DNA of 31,976 nucleotides. It comes from Syntrophus sp964555065 (GTDB lineage Bacteria; Desulfobacterota; Syntrophia; Syntrophales; Syntrophaceae). The DNA is taken from NCBI GenBank assembly GCA_964555065.1, contig CAZKRB010000036.1, forward strand, positions 1 to 31,976, read 5' to 3'. The position numbers and the translations under genes are program-made. The notes under the pieces were generated by a model. That model ran no database searches and was not told where the DNA came from. It worked only from the letters and a program-made list of their open reading frames with translations. Position 1 is the stretch's first letter. Each line of letters opens with the position of its first letter. Shown here piece after piece: positions 16,364-24,864 of the stretch.

Positions 16364-16708
16364 TCACGCTTTTCCGGAAAGAGCGGCGATCGCCTCCGTT
16401 TCCGAGGGGTAAATGTCAAACACCCGGTTCATCCGGGTCAGGCGGAACAGGCTCATGACCGTTTCCCTCACGGTGCAGATCACCAGGTCTCCCTCCGTGC
16501 CGATCCGTTTCAGACTCGAAACAATGGCGCCCAGTCCGCTGCTGTCAATAAAATCCACGTCGGCAAGGTTCAGCACAATCCGCCGATTTCCGGCACCGAT
16601 CCACTCGCTCATTTTTTCTTTGAATTCCGTGGCGGTGGCCGCATCAATTCTTTTTTCCAAGGGCCGCACGATCAGGACTTCTCCGTTTGTGTTCTGGTGT
16701 ATCTGCAT
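16364..16708 (-). CDS. STAS-domain anti-sigma factor antagonist (RsbV/SpoIIAA-like)
   Basis: This 114-residue single-domain STAS protein resembles the antagonists that release a sigma factor or other target from an RsbW-type kinase. The phosphorylation loop VDFIDSSGLGAI at 51-62 contains Ser56/Ser57, the conserved site modified by the kinase and restored by the PP2C phosphatase. The length is typical. The gene starts 11 bases after the phosphatase stop and ends four bases before the kinase start. It is thus in the middle of a textbook partner-switch triplet. All three proteins keep their key residues, so the switch should work. Unlike a sigma-B operon, no sigma factor gene accompanies it. Confidence 0.92.
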   Translation of the reverse strand: MQIHQNTNGEVLIVRPLEKRIDAATATEFKEKMSEWIGAGNRRIVLNLADVDFIDSSGLGAIVSSLKRIGTEGDLVICTVRETVMSLFRLTRMNRVFDIYPSETEAIAALSGKA

Positions 16709-16719
16709 TTTTTCTTTCC

Positions 16720-17922
16720 TTAACTGTTAATTTTTCGCTTCCGGAATTCAATCCCCAGGAGACTCACATCATCCCGGAGCTTCACCCCGTTCACAAATTG
16801 TTTGATGGCGTCGATAATCTCCTCCAGCATCGCTTCCACTCCCACGGCGCCGAGATTTTTCACGAGGGCAAGAAACCGCTCCTCCCCGAACATGGTTCCT
16901 TCCGTCCCCACCACTTCAAAGATCCCGTCGGTATAAAGCAGGATCTTGTCTCCTTCCTGCAGCACCAGCCGCTCCTCTTCAAAAGGCAGAATCCCGTCCA
17001 GGCCGATGATGGTGCCCCCGGTTTCAAGCAACTGCAGAGTCCCGTCCGCGTGGAGAAGGATAGGCGGCGGGTGGGCGGCGTTGCTGTAGACCAGTGTTCC
17101 TTCCCTGAGATCGATGATCAGGTAAATCATGGTGAGAAACCGTTCGAACCGCTCCCAGGGATACTCTTCATCGAGAGCCCTCAGGACCTCGCCGGGAGAC
17201 ACAATCTCGGAATCGGGGCAGGTTCCCGGGATTTTCTTCAGCGTGTAGCCCATGTAGGGCTGGAGGGTCTGGGCTACGGAAAAGGTCACCAGGGCGGGAG
17301 GCACTCCATGTCCGCTGACGTCGATCATGTAAAAGCCGAGATGATCGTCGTCGAGGCGGAGCACATTGAAGATATCGCCCCCGATCTGTTCCGACGGCAT
17401 GAATTTCCAGGCGATATCCAGATGTTCGATCTGCGGCAGCTTTCGCGGCAGCAGGCTCTGCTGGATGCCGGCGGCCGCCTCCAGATCTTCGTCCAGGCGC
17501 TTCTGCTTCGCTGTCAGCTCGGCATTGGCGGCGATGAGCTCGTAAGTCAGCCGGCGGATCTTGAGCTGATTGGCGATCCGGGCGATCACTTCCCCCTTGT
17601 CGAAAGGCTTGGTGATGTAATCGGCGGCGCCGATAGCCAGTCCCTTGATTTTGTCGGCCGCTTCAGACTGGGAGGACAGAAAAACGACGGGAATGTCCCC
17701 CGCAACCGGATCGGCTTTAAGAGCCTCGCAGACCTGATAGCCGTCGAGGCCGGGCATGACGATATCCAGGAGAATCAGGTCCGGCTTGAAGTCCCGGGCC
17801 TGGCGCAGACCCTCCTCGCCGTTTTCCGCTTCCGCCACGCCATAGCCATTCGCCTTGAGCAGGCGGGTAAGCAGCACCCTGATATCCTGGGAATCATCGA
17901 CAATCAAGATCTTCTCTGGCAT
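16720..17922 (-). CDS. Response-regulator SpoIIE/RsbU-type serine phosphatase
   Basis: This 400-residue protein fuses an N-terminal receiver domain (1-122; acidic Asp9/Asp10, phospho-acceptor Asp53 in LLDIVMPGLDG, Lys105 in ITKPF) through a coiled-coil linker (about 125-155) to a PP2C-like SpoIIE phosphatase domain (about 160-396). Metal-binding motifs are present: GGDIF at 181-185, DVSGHG at 201-206, TDG at 331-333 and DD at 384-385. The segment AAGIQQSLLP is the usual start of the domain. It should dephosphorylate the neighbouring STAS protein when its receiver is phosphorylated, linking two-component input to the partner switch. It starts 10 bases after the glgP stop and is followed 11 bases later by the STAS gene. 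The Hpt protein encoded opposite is the most economical phosphate donor. Confidence 0.94.
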   Translation of the reverse strand: MPEKILIVDDSQDIRVLLTRLLKANGYGVAEAENGEEGLRQARDFKPDLILLDIVMPGLDGYQVCEALKADPVAGDIPVVFLSSQSEAADKIKGLAIGAADYITKPFDKGEVIARIANQLKIRRLTYELIAANAELTAKQKRLDEDLEAAAGIQQSLLPRKLPQIEHLDIAWKFMPSEQIGGDIFNVLRLDDDHLGFYMIDVSGHGVPPALVTFSVAQTLQPYMGYTLKKIPGTCPDSEIVSPGEVLRALDEEYPWERFERFLTMIYLIIDLREGTLVYSNAAHPPPILLHADGTLQLLETGGTIIGLDGILPFEEERLVLQEGDKILLYTDGIFEVVGTEGTMFGEERFLALVKNLGAVGVEAMLEEIIDAIKQFVNGVKLRDDVSLLGIEFRKRKINS

Positions 17923-17932
17923 TGCCCTCTTG

Positions 17933-20383
17933 TCACTTCACGGCTTTCGTCTTCCAGATGCGTCCGGCATACTCGGAGATAGCCCGGTCGCTGGAAAACC
18001 TGCCCGACCGCGCGACGTTCAGGATCGCTTTCTTGATCCAGGAAGGCGGATTCAGGTATTCCTCTTCTATTTTTTCCTGGACCTGGAGGTACGAAAGAAA
18101 ATCCGGCAGATGGAAGTAGGCATCTTCCTCGTTCATGATCCGGTGGTAAAGCCAGGAAAAGAGCCCCGGTTCCGAACGGCAGAAGACATCGTCCCGGAAG
18201 GCGTCGATCACCCGGCGGATTTCCGGATAGCGGTGATAATATTCCGAGGGGCGGTAGGAGCCGCTGTGCTGCATCTCTGTAATCTCCTCGGCGGTCAGGC
18301 CGAAGATGAAGATGTTTTCCGCCCCCACTTCCTCGAGCATTTCCACGTTGGCCCCGTCCAGGGTTCCCGTCGTCAGGGCGCCGTTCAGCATGAATTTCAT
18401 GTTGCCCGTTCCGGAAGCCTCCGTACCGGCCATGGAGATCTGTTCGCTCAGATTCGCGGCCGGGATGATCCGTTCCGCCAGCGAAACCCGGTAGTCGGGC
18501 AGGAAAACGACCTTGAGGGCGTCCTGCACCCTCTTGTCCGTATTGACGACCTGACCTACGTTATGGATCAGCTTGATCATCTGCTTCGCCACCCAGTAAC
18601 CGGGCGCGGCCTTGCCGGCGAAGATGAAGGTCCTGGGGATGGCCGGCTTTTTTTCTCCGTCGACAATCCGGAGGTACTCGTGGATTATGTGCATGACCTT
18701 CAGCAGCTGGCGCTTGTATTCATGGATCCTTTTGACATGCACATCGAAGAGCGAATCGGGATTGACGGAAATCCAGGCGGTTCGGGAAATCATCCCGCTC
18801 AGCAGCGCCTTGTTGGCCACCTTGACTTCGCGGAACCGGGCCTGAAAGGTTATGTCGTCGGCATGGGGCTCCAGCAGCTTGAGCTGGGAAAGATCGGTAA
18901 TCCAGGCATCGCCGATGGTTTCGCTGATCAGTCGGGCGAGACCGGGGTTGGCCTTGAGCAGCCATCGCCGCTGGGTGATGCCGTTGGTGACGTTGACGAA
19001 GCGCTCCGGCCACAGGGCGTGGAAGTCGGCAAAATTACTCTTCTTCAGGATCTCCGTATGGAGGGCGGAAACGCCGTTGATGGAATGGGAACCGACCATG
19101 GCCAGGTGGGCCATCCGGACCTGCTGGGTTTCGCCTTCCTCGATGAGCGACATGCGCCGGAGAAGATCCGTTTTGCCGGGATGGAGGCAGGACACCTTGG
19201 CGAGAAAACGCGCGTTGATCTCGTAGATGATCTGGAGATGTCGGGGGATGACCTGCTCCAGGAGGCTTACCGGCCACTTCTCCAGGGCCTCGGAGAGAAT
19301 CGTATGATTGGTGTAGGAGAGGGTCTTCTGCGTTACCTCCCAGGCGCTCTCCCAGGGCAGGGCGTATTCGTCCACCAATTGCCGCATCAACTCCGCCACG
19401 GTCAGGGAAGGATGGGTGTCGTTCATCTGAATGGCCACGGCGTCGGGAAAGGCGTCGAACGTCTCGTGCTCCTTGAGATAACGGCGGACGATGTCCCTCA
19501 ACGAGCAGGCCACCAGGAAGTATTCCTGCACCAGGCGAAGCTCCTTGCCCGATTTCAGGGTGTCCAGGGGATAGAGCATTTTCGTGATGGTTTCGGACTC
19601 GACCTTTTGCGCCACCGCCTGGAAGTAATCCCCCTCGTTGAAGATCTGGATGTCAAAATCCGAGGAGGAGCCCGCCGCGTAAAGGCGCAGCCAGTTCACC
19701 GTCTTTCCCCCGTAGCCGACGACGGGGATGTCGAAGGGGATGCCCACAAGCACCTTCCAGTCGAGCCACATGGGATTGTAATCGCCCGTACGGTCCTGGA
19801 AATGCTCGATCCGGCCGTAAAGGGGAACGATACATTTCTCGTCGCTGCGCTTGATCTCCCAGGGATTGAATTCCGCCAGCCAGTTGTCCGGCTTCTCCCG
19901 CTGGTAGCCATTGTCGATTTCCTGCTTGAAGAGGCCGTATTCGTAGTTGATCCCATAACCGAAGCCGGGAAGGGAAAGAGTAGCCATGGAATCGAGGAAA
20001 CAGGCCGCCAGCCTTCCCAGCCCTCCGTTTCCGAGACCCGCGTCGTGTTCCTGCTCCCGGACTTCTTCGATATCGATGCCCGTCTCGGCCAGGACTTCCC
20101 GGCAGACGTCAAAAAGCCCGAGATTGTGGAGGGTGTCGCCCAGCAGCCTCCCGATCAGGAACTCCATGGAGAGATAATAGACCCGTTTGGCCTTTGCCTT
20201 CTGATAGTTTTGCTCGGTGAGCAGGATTTTTTCCGCCATCCGGTCCCGCAGCGAAAAAGCGGTTGCCAGGAAAAGGTCCCGGCAGTCTTTGGAGGGAGCC
20301 TCCCGGCAGAGCGAACAGCGGAGATGGTACTCCATGGATGCTTTCAAGGCAGATTTCGAACTTCCCAGATAACTCCGTTTCAT
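17933..20383 (-). CDS. glgP: Glycogen/starch (alpha-glucan) phosphorylase
   Basis: This 816-residue cytoplasmic GT35 enzyme releases glucose-1-phosphate from the ends of alpha-1,4-glucans. The pyridoxal-phosphate site is clear: EASGTGNMKFMLNGAL, with Lys663 as the Schiff-base lysine. Other conserved blocks are YYLSMEFLIGRLLGDTL (69-85), GLGNGGLGRLAACFLDS (116-132), QMNDTHPSL (319-327) and VKRIHEYKRQL (550-560). Length and order are those of the full family. The ATG at 20383 has AGGA about seven bases upstream and a good sigma-70 promoter. It is first in a tightly spaced operon with a partner-switching triplet (10-, 11- and 4-base gaps). This arrangement is unusual and suggests that glycogen use and the switch respond to the same signal. 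Confidence 0.96.
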   Translation of the reverse strand: MKRSYLGSSKSALKASMEYHLRCSLCREAPSKDCRDLFLATAFSLRDRMAEKILLTEQNYQKAKAKRVYYLSMEFLIGRLLGDTLHNLGLFDVCREVLAETGIDIEEVREQEHDAGLGNGGLGRLAACFLDSMATLSLPGFGYGINYEYGLFKQEIDNGYQREKPDNWLAEFNPWEIKRSDEKCIVPLYGRIEHFQDRTGDYNPMWLDWKVLVGIPFDIPVVGYGGKTVNWLRLYAAGSSSDFDIQIFNEGDYFQAVAQKVESETITKMLYPLDTLKSGKELRLVQEYFLVACSLRDIVRRYLKEHETFDAFPDAVAIQMNDTHPSLTVAELMRQLVDEYALPWESAWEVTQKTLSYTNHTILSEALEKWPVSLLEQVIPRHLQIIYEINARFLAKVSCLHPGKTDLLRRMSLIEEGETQQVRMAHLAMVGSHSINGVSALHTEILKKSNFADFHALWPERFVNVTNGITQRRWLLKANPGLARLISETIGDAWITDLSQLKLLEPHADDITFQARFREVKVANKALLSGMISRTAWISVNPDSLFDVHVKRIHEYKRQLLKVMHIIHEYLRIVDGEKKPAIPRTFIFAGKAAPGYWVAKQMIKLIHNVGQVVNTDKRVQDALKVVFLPDYRVSLAERIIPAANLSEQISMAGTEASGTGNMKFMLNGALTTGTLDGANVEMLEEVGAENIFIFGLTAEEITEMQHSGSYRPSEYYHRYPEIRRVIDAFRDDVFCRSEPGLFSWLYHRIMNEEDAYFHLPDFLSYLQVQEKIEEEYLNPPSWIKKAILNVARSGRFSSDRAISEYAGRIWKTKAVK

Positions 20384-20415
20384 AGGCGAATCCTGAATAA
20401 TTATTATTTTAAATC

Positions 20416-20444
20416 ATTTTGAGTAGAGTTGACGAACTTGTCAA
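20416..20444 (-). promoter_or_regulatory. Predicted sigma-70 promoter of the glgP/partner-switch operon, with inverted repeat
   Basis: On the minus strand TTGACA (20444-20439) and CAAAAT (20421-20416) are 17 bases apart. Transcription should start near 20409, leaving a leader of about 26 bases. An inverted repeat TTGAC, six bases, GTCAA (20429-20444) covers the -35 and upstream spacer and could be a regulator site. Confidence 0.55.
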
Positions 20445-20526
20445 TCAAAATGAATTCCGTCCGCAAAAAATCGGGCAATCCCGGGAGGAAGGACAATCCT
20501 GCCTGCAGGGGCCATGGAAAGCCGGG

Positions 20527-20982
20527 TCAGGGGCGGTACCGGAGCGGATGGCCGGAGAATTTCCAAAGAAGCAGGAGAATCTGTGAGAGTAGGCCGCCGG
20601 ATAAATCGAATCCGACATCCACGAGGGACGCTGTTCTTGAAGCGACCAGGGACTGATGAAACTCATCCCCCAGGGCGTAAAGCAGAACACCGAGGAGGGC
20701 GCCGAGGGCCCAGCGCAGCCTCCACTTCTGCGGCGAATCCCCGCGCAGGGCATGGAAGAAGAGAAGCCCCAGGATCAGATATTCACTGACGTGTCCGGCC
20801 TTGCGGATGCAGCCGTGCACCAGCTCAAGGGTCGGCGCCGGAAGCTGGGGAAAGAGGAAATGGAGAAGCGGCCCGATAAACCGGGAGGTGTGCGCGGCTG
20901 AGAAGCTTCCCGTGGACATCCAGAAGATGAAGCCCATCCAGAGCGCCAGGGGAAGCCAGTATTTCAGCCAGGTCCGCATCAA
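20527..20982 (-). CDS. VanZ family membrane protein
   Basis: This small 151-residue membrane protein has about four hydrophobic segments (7-25, 65-80, 90-105 and 125-142). The VanZ-like signature is visible: RKAGHVSEYLILG at 60-72, followed by the DEFHQ block near 106-110 and a DVGFDLSGG motif. VanZ proteins are named from teicoplanin resistance clusters, but most chromosomal members have no assigned function; some are thought to act at the envelope. It begins 12 bases after the crotonase gene's stop on the same strand, so the two are probably co-transcribed, although no functional link is evident. A second ATG directly follows the first. Confidence 0.88.
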   Translation of the reverse strand: MMRTWLKYWLPLALWMGFIFWMSTGSFSAAHTSRFIGPLLHFLFPQLPAPTLELVHGCIRKAGHVSEYLILGLLFFHALRGDSPQKWRLRWALGALLGVLLYALGDEFHQSLVASRTASLVDVGFDLSGGLLSQILLLLWKFSGHPLRYRP

Positions 20983-20994
20983 CGGCCGCCCCGC

Positions 20995-21783
20995 TTATTT
21001 CCCCTGGAAACGGGGCGCTCTCTTCTCCAGGAAAGCCCGCGCAGCTTCGAGATGATCTGCCGTCGCCGACAGGAGGGCCAACTGGGAAGAGATGTAGTCG
21101 AGATGCGTCCGCAGCGTGCCGGTCTGGGACTGATAAACGGCCCTTTTCATCATGCGGACGGCCTGGGGCGGCCTGACGGCGATCTTTTCCGCCAGGGCGG
21201 CGGTTTCTTCCCGGAGCCGGTCGTGGGGTACGACCCGGTTTACGATTCCCAGCCGGAGGGCTTCCTCGGGAGAAATCAGGTCGCCCGTGAGGAGGAGCTC
21301 CAGTGCTTTGGCGGTTCCGACCAGGCGGGGCAGGAAATAGGCCCCGCCGTCCCCCGGCACCAGCCCCAGGAGGATGTAGGATTCGGCAAGCTTCGCCCTG
21401 TCCGAGCAGATCCTCAAGTCGCACATGAGAGCCATATCCAGCCCTGCCCCCATGGCGGCGCCGTTGATTGCCGCGATCACCGGTTTGTCCAGATCCTCCA
21501 GGGTCAGGGCAATGCGATGCACCCCTTCCCAGAGGTAATTCTTCATGTCCCAGGAGCGGAGCCTGCCCTCGGCCATTTCCCGGATATCCCCTCCGGAGCA
21601 GAAGGTGTCGCCCTCCCCCGTGACGATGACGACCCGGACGCGGTCATCCCTCCCCGCCTCCTCCAGGTACCCGCGCCAGAGCCGGATCATTTCGGCGCTG
21701 AAGGCGTTCTTCACGTCCGGACGGTTCAGGGTGATGCGGGCGCAATGCCTCTCCACCGAATACAGCACAGGGTCTTTGCTCAT
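20995..21783 (-). CDS. Enoyl-CoA hydratase/isomerase (crotonase) family protein
   Basis: This 262-residue single-domain crotonase-fold protein should act on an acyl-CoA thioester in the cytoplasm. The oxyanion-hole segments FCSGGDI (from about 61) and NGAAMGAGLDMALMCDLRI (107-125) are present. The two glutamates that define classical enoyl-CoA hydratases (Glu144 and Glu164 in the rat enzyme) align here with Asp116 and Tyr136, and an acidic residue, Asp145, sits in VPGDGGAYFLPRLVG. The reaction may therefore differ from simple hydration (isomerase, hydrolase or dehalogenase-like), and only the family assignment is firm. The frame opens at 21804, but the ATG at 21783 has GGAGA at 21795-21791 with 7-base spacing and gives the usual N-terminus MSKDPVLYSV. 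It lies upstream of the VanZ-like gene. Confidence 0.9.
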   Translation of the reverse strand: MSKDPVLYSVERHCARITLNRPDVKNAFSAEMIRLWRGYLEEAGRDDRVRVVIVTGEGDTFCSGGDIREMAEGRLRSWDMKNYLWEGVHRIALTLEDLDKPVIAAINGAAMGAGLDMALMCDLRICSDRAKLAESYILLGLVPGDGGAYFLPRLVGTAKALELLLTGDLISPEEALRLGIVNRVVPHDRLREETAALAEKIAVRPPQAVRMMKRAVYQSQTGTLRTHLDYISSQLALLSATADHLEAARAFLEKRAPRFQGK

Positions 21784-22031
21784 GATTTTTTCTCCGTTGG
21801 CCACACGGGCAAAATGATTCGAACAGAATTCCGTCTCCTATAGGACACCTGGCGCCGGAATGCGAGAAATATCCGGCATCGCTTGATCCATTCGGGAAAT
21901 GCCCGCGGAAGAATTCCCGCTGATCCGTTGAGACAATGCCTTCGGGTGAGTTTTCCCGGCGGACGGCAGTCCCCGGGTGGAGCCCGGCTCTGAACCCTCC
22001 ACCCTGTCCTTTGCACCCCCTGTTGACCGGG

Positions 22032-22046
22032 AAGGGGATTCCCCTT
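22032..22046. repeat. Palindrome directly after the tolC-like gene
   Basis: AAGGGGA-T-TCCCCTT is a perfect 7-bp inverted repeat with a one-base centre, starting at the base after the TolC-like stop codon. It could fold in the operon's mRNA as a 3'-end hairpin, but no U-tract follows, so a terminator role is uncertain. Confidence 0.35.
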
Positions 22047-23531
22047 TCAGGGGGAGGCCTTTTCCTCCCCGATGGCTGAGCTTCCCAGTTGGCCGGCGCT
22101 GGCCAGGAGGCGCAGTCGGGCGGAATGCCATTCGGCCAGGCAGCGGGTCCGCTCCCGTCGGGCGGCGGACAGGGTGGATTGCGTATCGAGCATCTCGGAA
22201 ATGTCCGCCGCACCCTTGTCATAGCGGCGCCTGGAAACGGTTACCGACTCCTGAGCGGCCCGGAGGAGGTCGGCGGAAGCGTCCAGATTCCCGAGGGCGG
22301 AGGCAGCATCGCTGTAAGCCCTGATCAGCTCCAGGGCAATCCGGTTTTCCGTGTCCGCGGCATCCGCCTCCTTCCGCTCCACCTGGGCCTGAGCCCCCCG
22401 GATCCGGTAGCTGTTGGCGAAGCCGTCAAACAAGGGGATGCTCAACCCGATTCCCACGGTGGTTTCCTGGGCTTCTGTTGCCGTAACGGCTTCTCCCGGC
22501 CGGGTGTTCCAGTAGTAGTTTGCGGAAAGATTAAGGGTCGGCAAACCGGCCGAACGGGCGGCCGCGACCTGGTTTTGGGCGGCTTTAACCTGTTCCCTGG
22601 CCGCCAGGATCGCGGGATGGGTTTTCTGCACTTCTTCCAGCCAGCCGTTCAGGTCCCTTTCGATCGCCCCGGCATGATCCGCAAGATTTTCCGGCAGGGA
22701 AAGGGCTGTGCTCCCCGGCACTCCCAGAATCTGCCCCAGCACGGCCAGCGCTTTCCGGTAATCGCCCTGAGCTCGGTTACCTTCCAGGACCGCATTGGCC
22801 AGTGCGGTCGTCGCCCGCAGCCGGTCGCTCCTGGAAAGGGCTCCCTTCGCTTCCCGCGTGGCGGCGGACCTCAGAGTGGCCCGGGCAATCTCTTCCCCCT
22901 CCACCGCCGCCTTCAGAGACGCCTTGGCGGTGAGGGCGTCAAAGTAGGCCCGCGTGACCTCCTCGAGGGCCTTTTGCACGGTGGCGCTATGACTGGCGAG
23001 CGCCGCGGTCAGCAAAGAATCGGCTGCCCGACGATTGGCCGCCCGGCCTCCGAAATCAAAGAGGCGCCAGGACAGTCCTCCCTGGAAGGTTGTCCGATCG
23101 GCGTGGCTGTCCCGATAGCGGCGGTCGCTGTAATCGATCCGGTCCCTGGTCTGGTTCAGCGATCCATTCAAGGCAGGTAGATAGGCGGCGCGCGCTTCGC
23201 CGACGGCGCCGGCCTGAATTCTGATGTCCGCCCAGGCGGATTTTATCCGGGGGTTGCGGCAGAGGGCGATATCCACCGCCTCTCCCAGGGCGAGCGGCTG
23301 GGAGAAATCTTTCAGGGTGGGGCAGGCAACCGGCGACGCATCGCCCGGCAGGCGGATACCTTGGTCGAGCGCCTCGGTCCGGGCAGACAGGGGATCGTCA
23401 AAGAAGGGATAAGGGAGACCGAAACCGAAGGCGGGTGCGGTCCGCCAAAACAGCACAAGCACCATCAGCACAGCCAACATCAGCACGGGTGCCATCCGTG
23501 CCGCCCCGATCCAGCGTCGGTCAGCGTTCAT
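22047..23531 (-). CDS. TolC family outer-membrane channel protein of type I secretion
   Basis: This 494-residue exported protein begins with a signal sequence (hydrophobic core MLAVLMVLVLF around residues 18-28, cleavage probably after the APAFG region near 33-37). Two repeated halves of heptad-rich helices follow, the outer-membrane efflux protein fold: a first half with AVDIALCRNPRIKSAWADIR and a second with EVQKTHPAILAAREQVKAAQ. Such proteins trimerise into a barrel plus periplasmic tunnel. It is the third gene of the hlyB-hlyD-tolC-like operon: its ATG at 23531 overlaps the end of the HlyD-like gene by 11 bases. It should be the exit duct of this transporter. An in-frame ATG at 23495 would shorten the signal region. 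Confidence 0.92.
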   Translation of the reverse strand: MNADRRWIGAARMAPVLMLAVLMVLVLFWRTAPAFGFGLPYPFFDDPLSARTEALDQGIRLPGDASPVACPTLKDFSQPLALGEAVDIALCRNPRIKSAWADIRIQAGAVGEARAAYLPALNGSLNQTRDRIDYSDRRYRDSHADRTTFQGGLSWRLFDFGGRAANRRAADSLLTAALASHSATVQKALEEVTRAYFDALTAKASLKAAVEGEEIARATLRSAATREAKGALSRSDRLRATTALANAVLEGNRAQGDYRKALAVLGQILGVPGSTALSLPENLADHAGAIERDLNGWLEEVQKTHPAILAAREQVKAAQNQVAAARSAGLPTLNLSANYYWNTRPGEAVTATEAQETTVGIGLSIPLFDGFANSYRIRGAQAQVERKEADAADTENRIALELIRAYSDAASALGNLDASADLLRAAQESVTVSRRRYDKGAADISEMLDTQSTLSAARRERTRCLAEWHSARLRLLASAGQLGSSAIGEEKASP

Positions 23532-24864
23532 GGAGGCTTTCCCGCTGGATTTGGAGGAGGGGGCTCAGGAGATACTCAATCACCCGGCGCTCGCCCGTTT
23601 TGATCTCCACATTGACGGCCATGCCTGCGCCCAGCCGGGTATCGCGGCCGTCGACCCCTATGGAGTCTCTGTCGAGCGCCACGAGGACGGAATAAATCAG
23701 CCCGCGTTTCTCATCCTTGATGGCATCGCGCGAGAGGTGGATCACACGGGCGGGGATCAGGCCGTACTTGGTGTAGGGGAAGGCATCGACCTTCACTGCG
23801 GCGGTCTGCCCCTCTTTGACAAAGCCGATGTCCCTGTTCTGCACCATGGCTTCCACCTCCAGCCGATGTTTCCGGGGGACGATCACCATCAGCGGCTGCG
23901 CCGCGGGCACCACCCCCCCGACGGTGTGAACCTGCAATTGCTGGACGGTGCCGTCCACCGGAGCAGCCAGTTTGAGCAGTCGGCGATGAAAAGCAGCCCG
24001 GCGGACATCGGGCTGAGACTCCCCAACGATCCGCTCCCCTTCAGCCCGGGTGTCGTAGGCCATCCGCCTGGTTTCGGCAATCAGGGACGCCCGCTGGTTT
24101 TTTGCATCCATCAATCTGCCTTCCAGTTCGATCCGCGCCTGCTCTTTTTCCAGCCAGGCGTGCAGGGAGACGTCGCGCTCCTCGGACAGGGCCTTGTAAT
24201 CCGCAGCTTCCTGTGCCGCCAGAGGCAGGGCCCGGCTGTAATTGGCGATCATCCCCTCGATGCGGTGCAGTCTGGTCCTGAAATCCTGGAATTGGCCGTC
24301 CAGATGGCACTGCGCTTCGAGGAGCTTTTCCGGTGAAATGCCGCCGACGGCTGCGAGCCTCGGCGGTTTGAGGCTGTCGATGGCCGCAATCAGCGCCTGC
24401 GCTCTTGCAATCTGGAGAGTGGCCTGCTCGGCGCTGTTCATCGCCTTGTCCTGATCCGCGGAAGCGGCGCTGGCATCCAGTTCAATGAGCACCTCTCCCC
24501 TTTTGACCGTCTGGCCTTCCCGGACGTACAGCGCCTTGACGCTGGCCACTTCGATGGCGGCAATCGTTTTGGTCCGTTCACTGGGAATGATCTCGCCCTG
24601 AGCGTTCACGATGATGTCCATCCGGCCGAAAATCGCCCAGAGGAACACCACGGCGACCAGCGCCATCATCACCCCGGCCGCCAGCCGGGAGGCGCGGGAG
24701 ACCGGCTTCTCCTGGAGCGACAGGGCGGCTGGGAGAAATTCCGCCTCGTCTTCCGTGAAGAGATCGCCCCCCAGCCGATCGCGATTTTTCCAGAAGTAGC
24801 GGAATGTTTCCCGATAACGGCGGAGCAGAAGCCTGTAGGCCGTAAGTCGATGCCGGATGCTCAC
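23521..24864 (-). CDS. HlyD family type I secretion membrane-fusion protein
   Basis: This 447-residue periplasmic adaptor has a cytoplasmic N-terminus, one membrane anchor (about 60-82, with LAAGVMMALVAVVFLWAIFG) and a large periplasmic part. A lipoyl-type half-motif (VREGQTVKRGEVLIELD, about 114-130) is followed by a long helical hairpin and a second half containing APVDGTVQQL. The C-terminal beta domain is typical of HlyD, with FPYTKYGLIPARV. It bridges the ABC exporter and the TolC-like duct. The start is GTG at 24864, overlapping the TGA of the exporter gene by four bases, so translation is coupled. Its own stop lies inside the TolC-like gene's start region. The length is close to E. coli HlyD (478 residues). 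Confidence 0.93.
   Translation of the reverse strand: MSIRHRLTAYRLLLRRYRETFRYFWKNRDRLGGDLFTEDEAEFLPAALSLQEKPVSRASRLAAGVMMALVAVVFLWAIFGRMDIIVNAQGEIIPSERTKTIAAIEVASVKALYVREGQTVKRGEVLIELDASAASADQDKAMNSAEQATLQIARAQALIAAIDSLKPPRLAAVGGISPEKLLEAQCHLDGQFQDFRTRLHRIEGMIANYSRALPLAAQEAADYKALSEERDVSLHAWLEKEQARIELEGRLMDAKNQRASLIAETRRMAYDTRAEGERIVGESQPDVRRAAFHRRLLKLAAPVDGTVQQLQVHTVGGVVPAAQPLMVIVPRKHRLEVEAMVQNRDIGFVKEGQTAAVKVDAFPYTKYGLIPARVIHLSRDAIKDEKRGLIYSVLVALDRDSIGVDGRDTRLGAGMAVNVEIKTGERRVIEYLLSPLLQIQRESLHER

Noticed and set aside
17855..20422. 855-residue open frame antisense to glgP
   Set aside because: It is the complementary frame of a clearly recognised phosphorylase with the PLP-lysine motif. Such stop-free antisense frames are common in GC-rich coding DNA, and this one has no recognisable domain or ribosome site.
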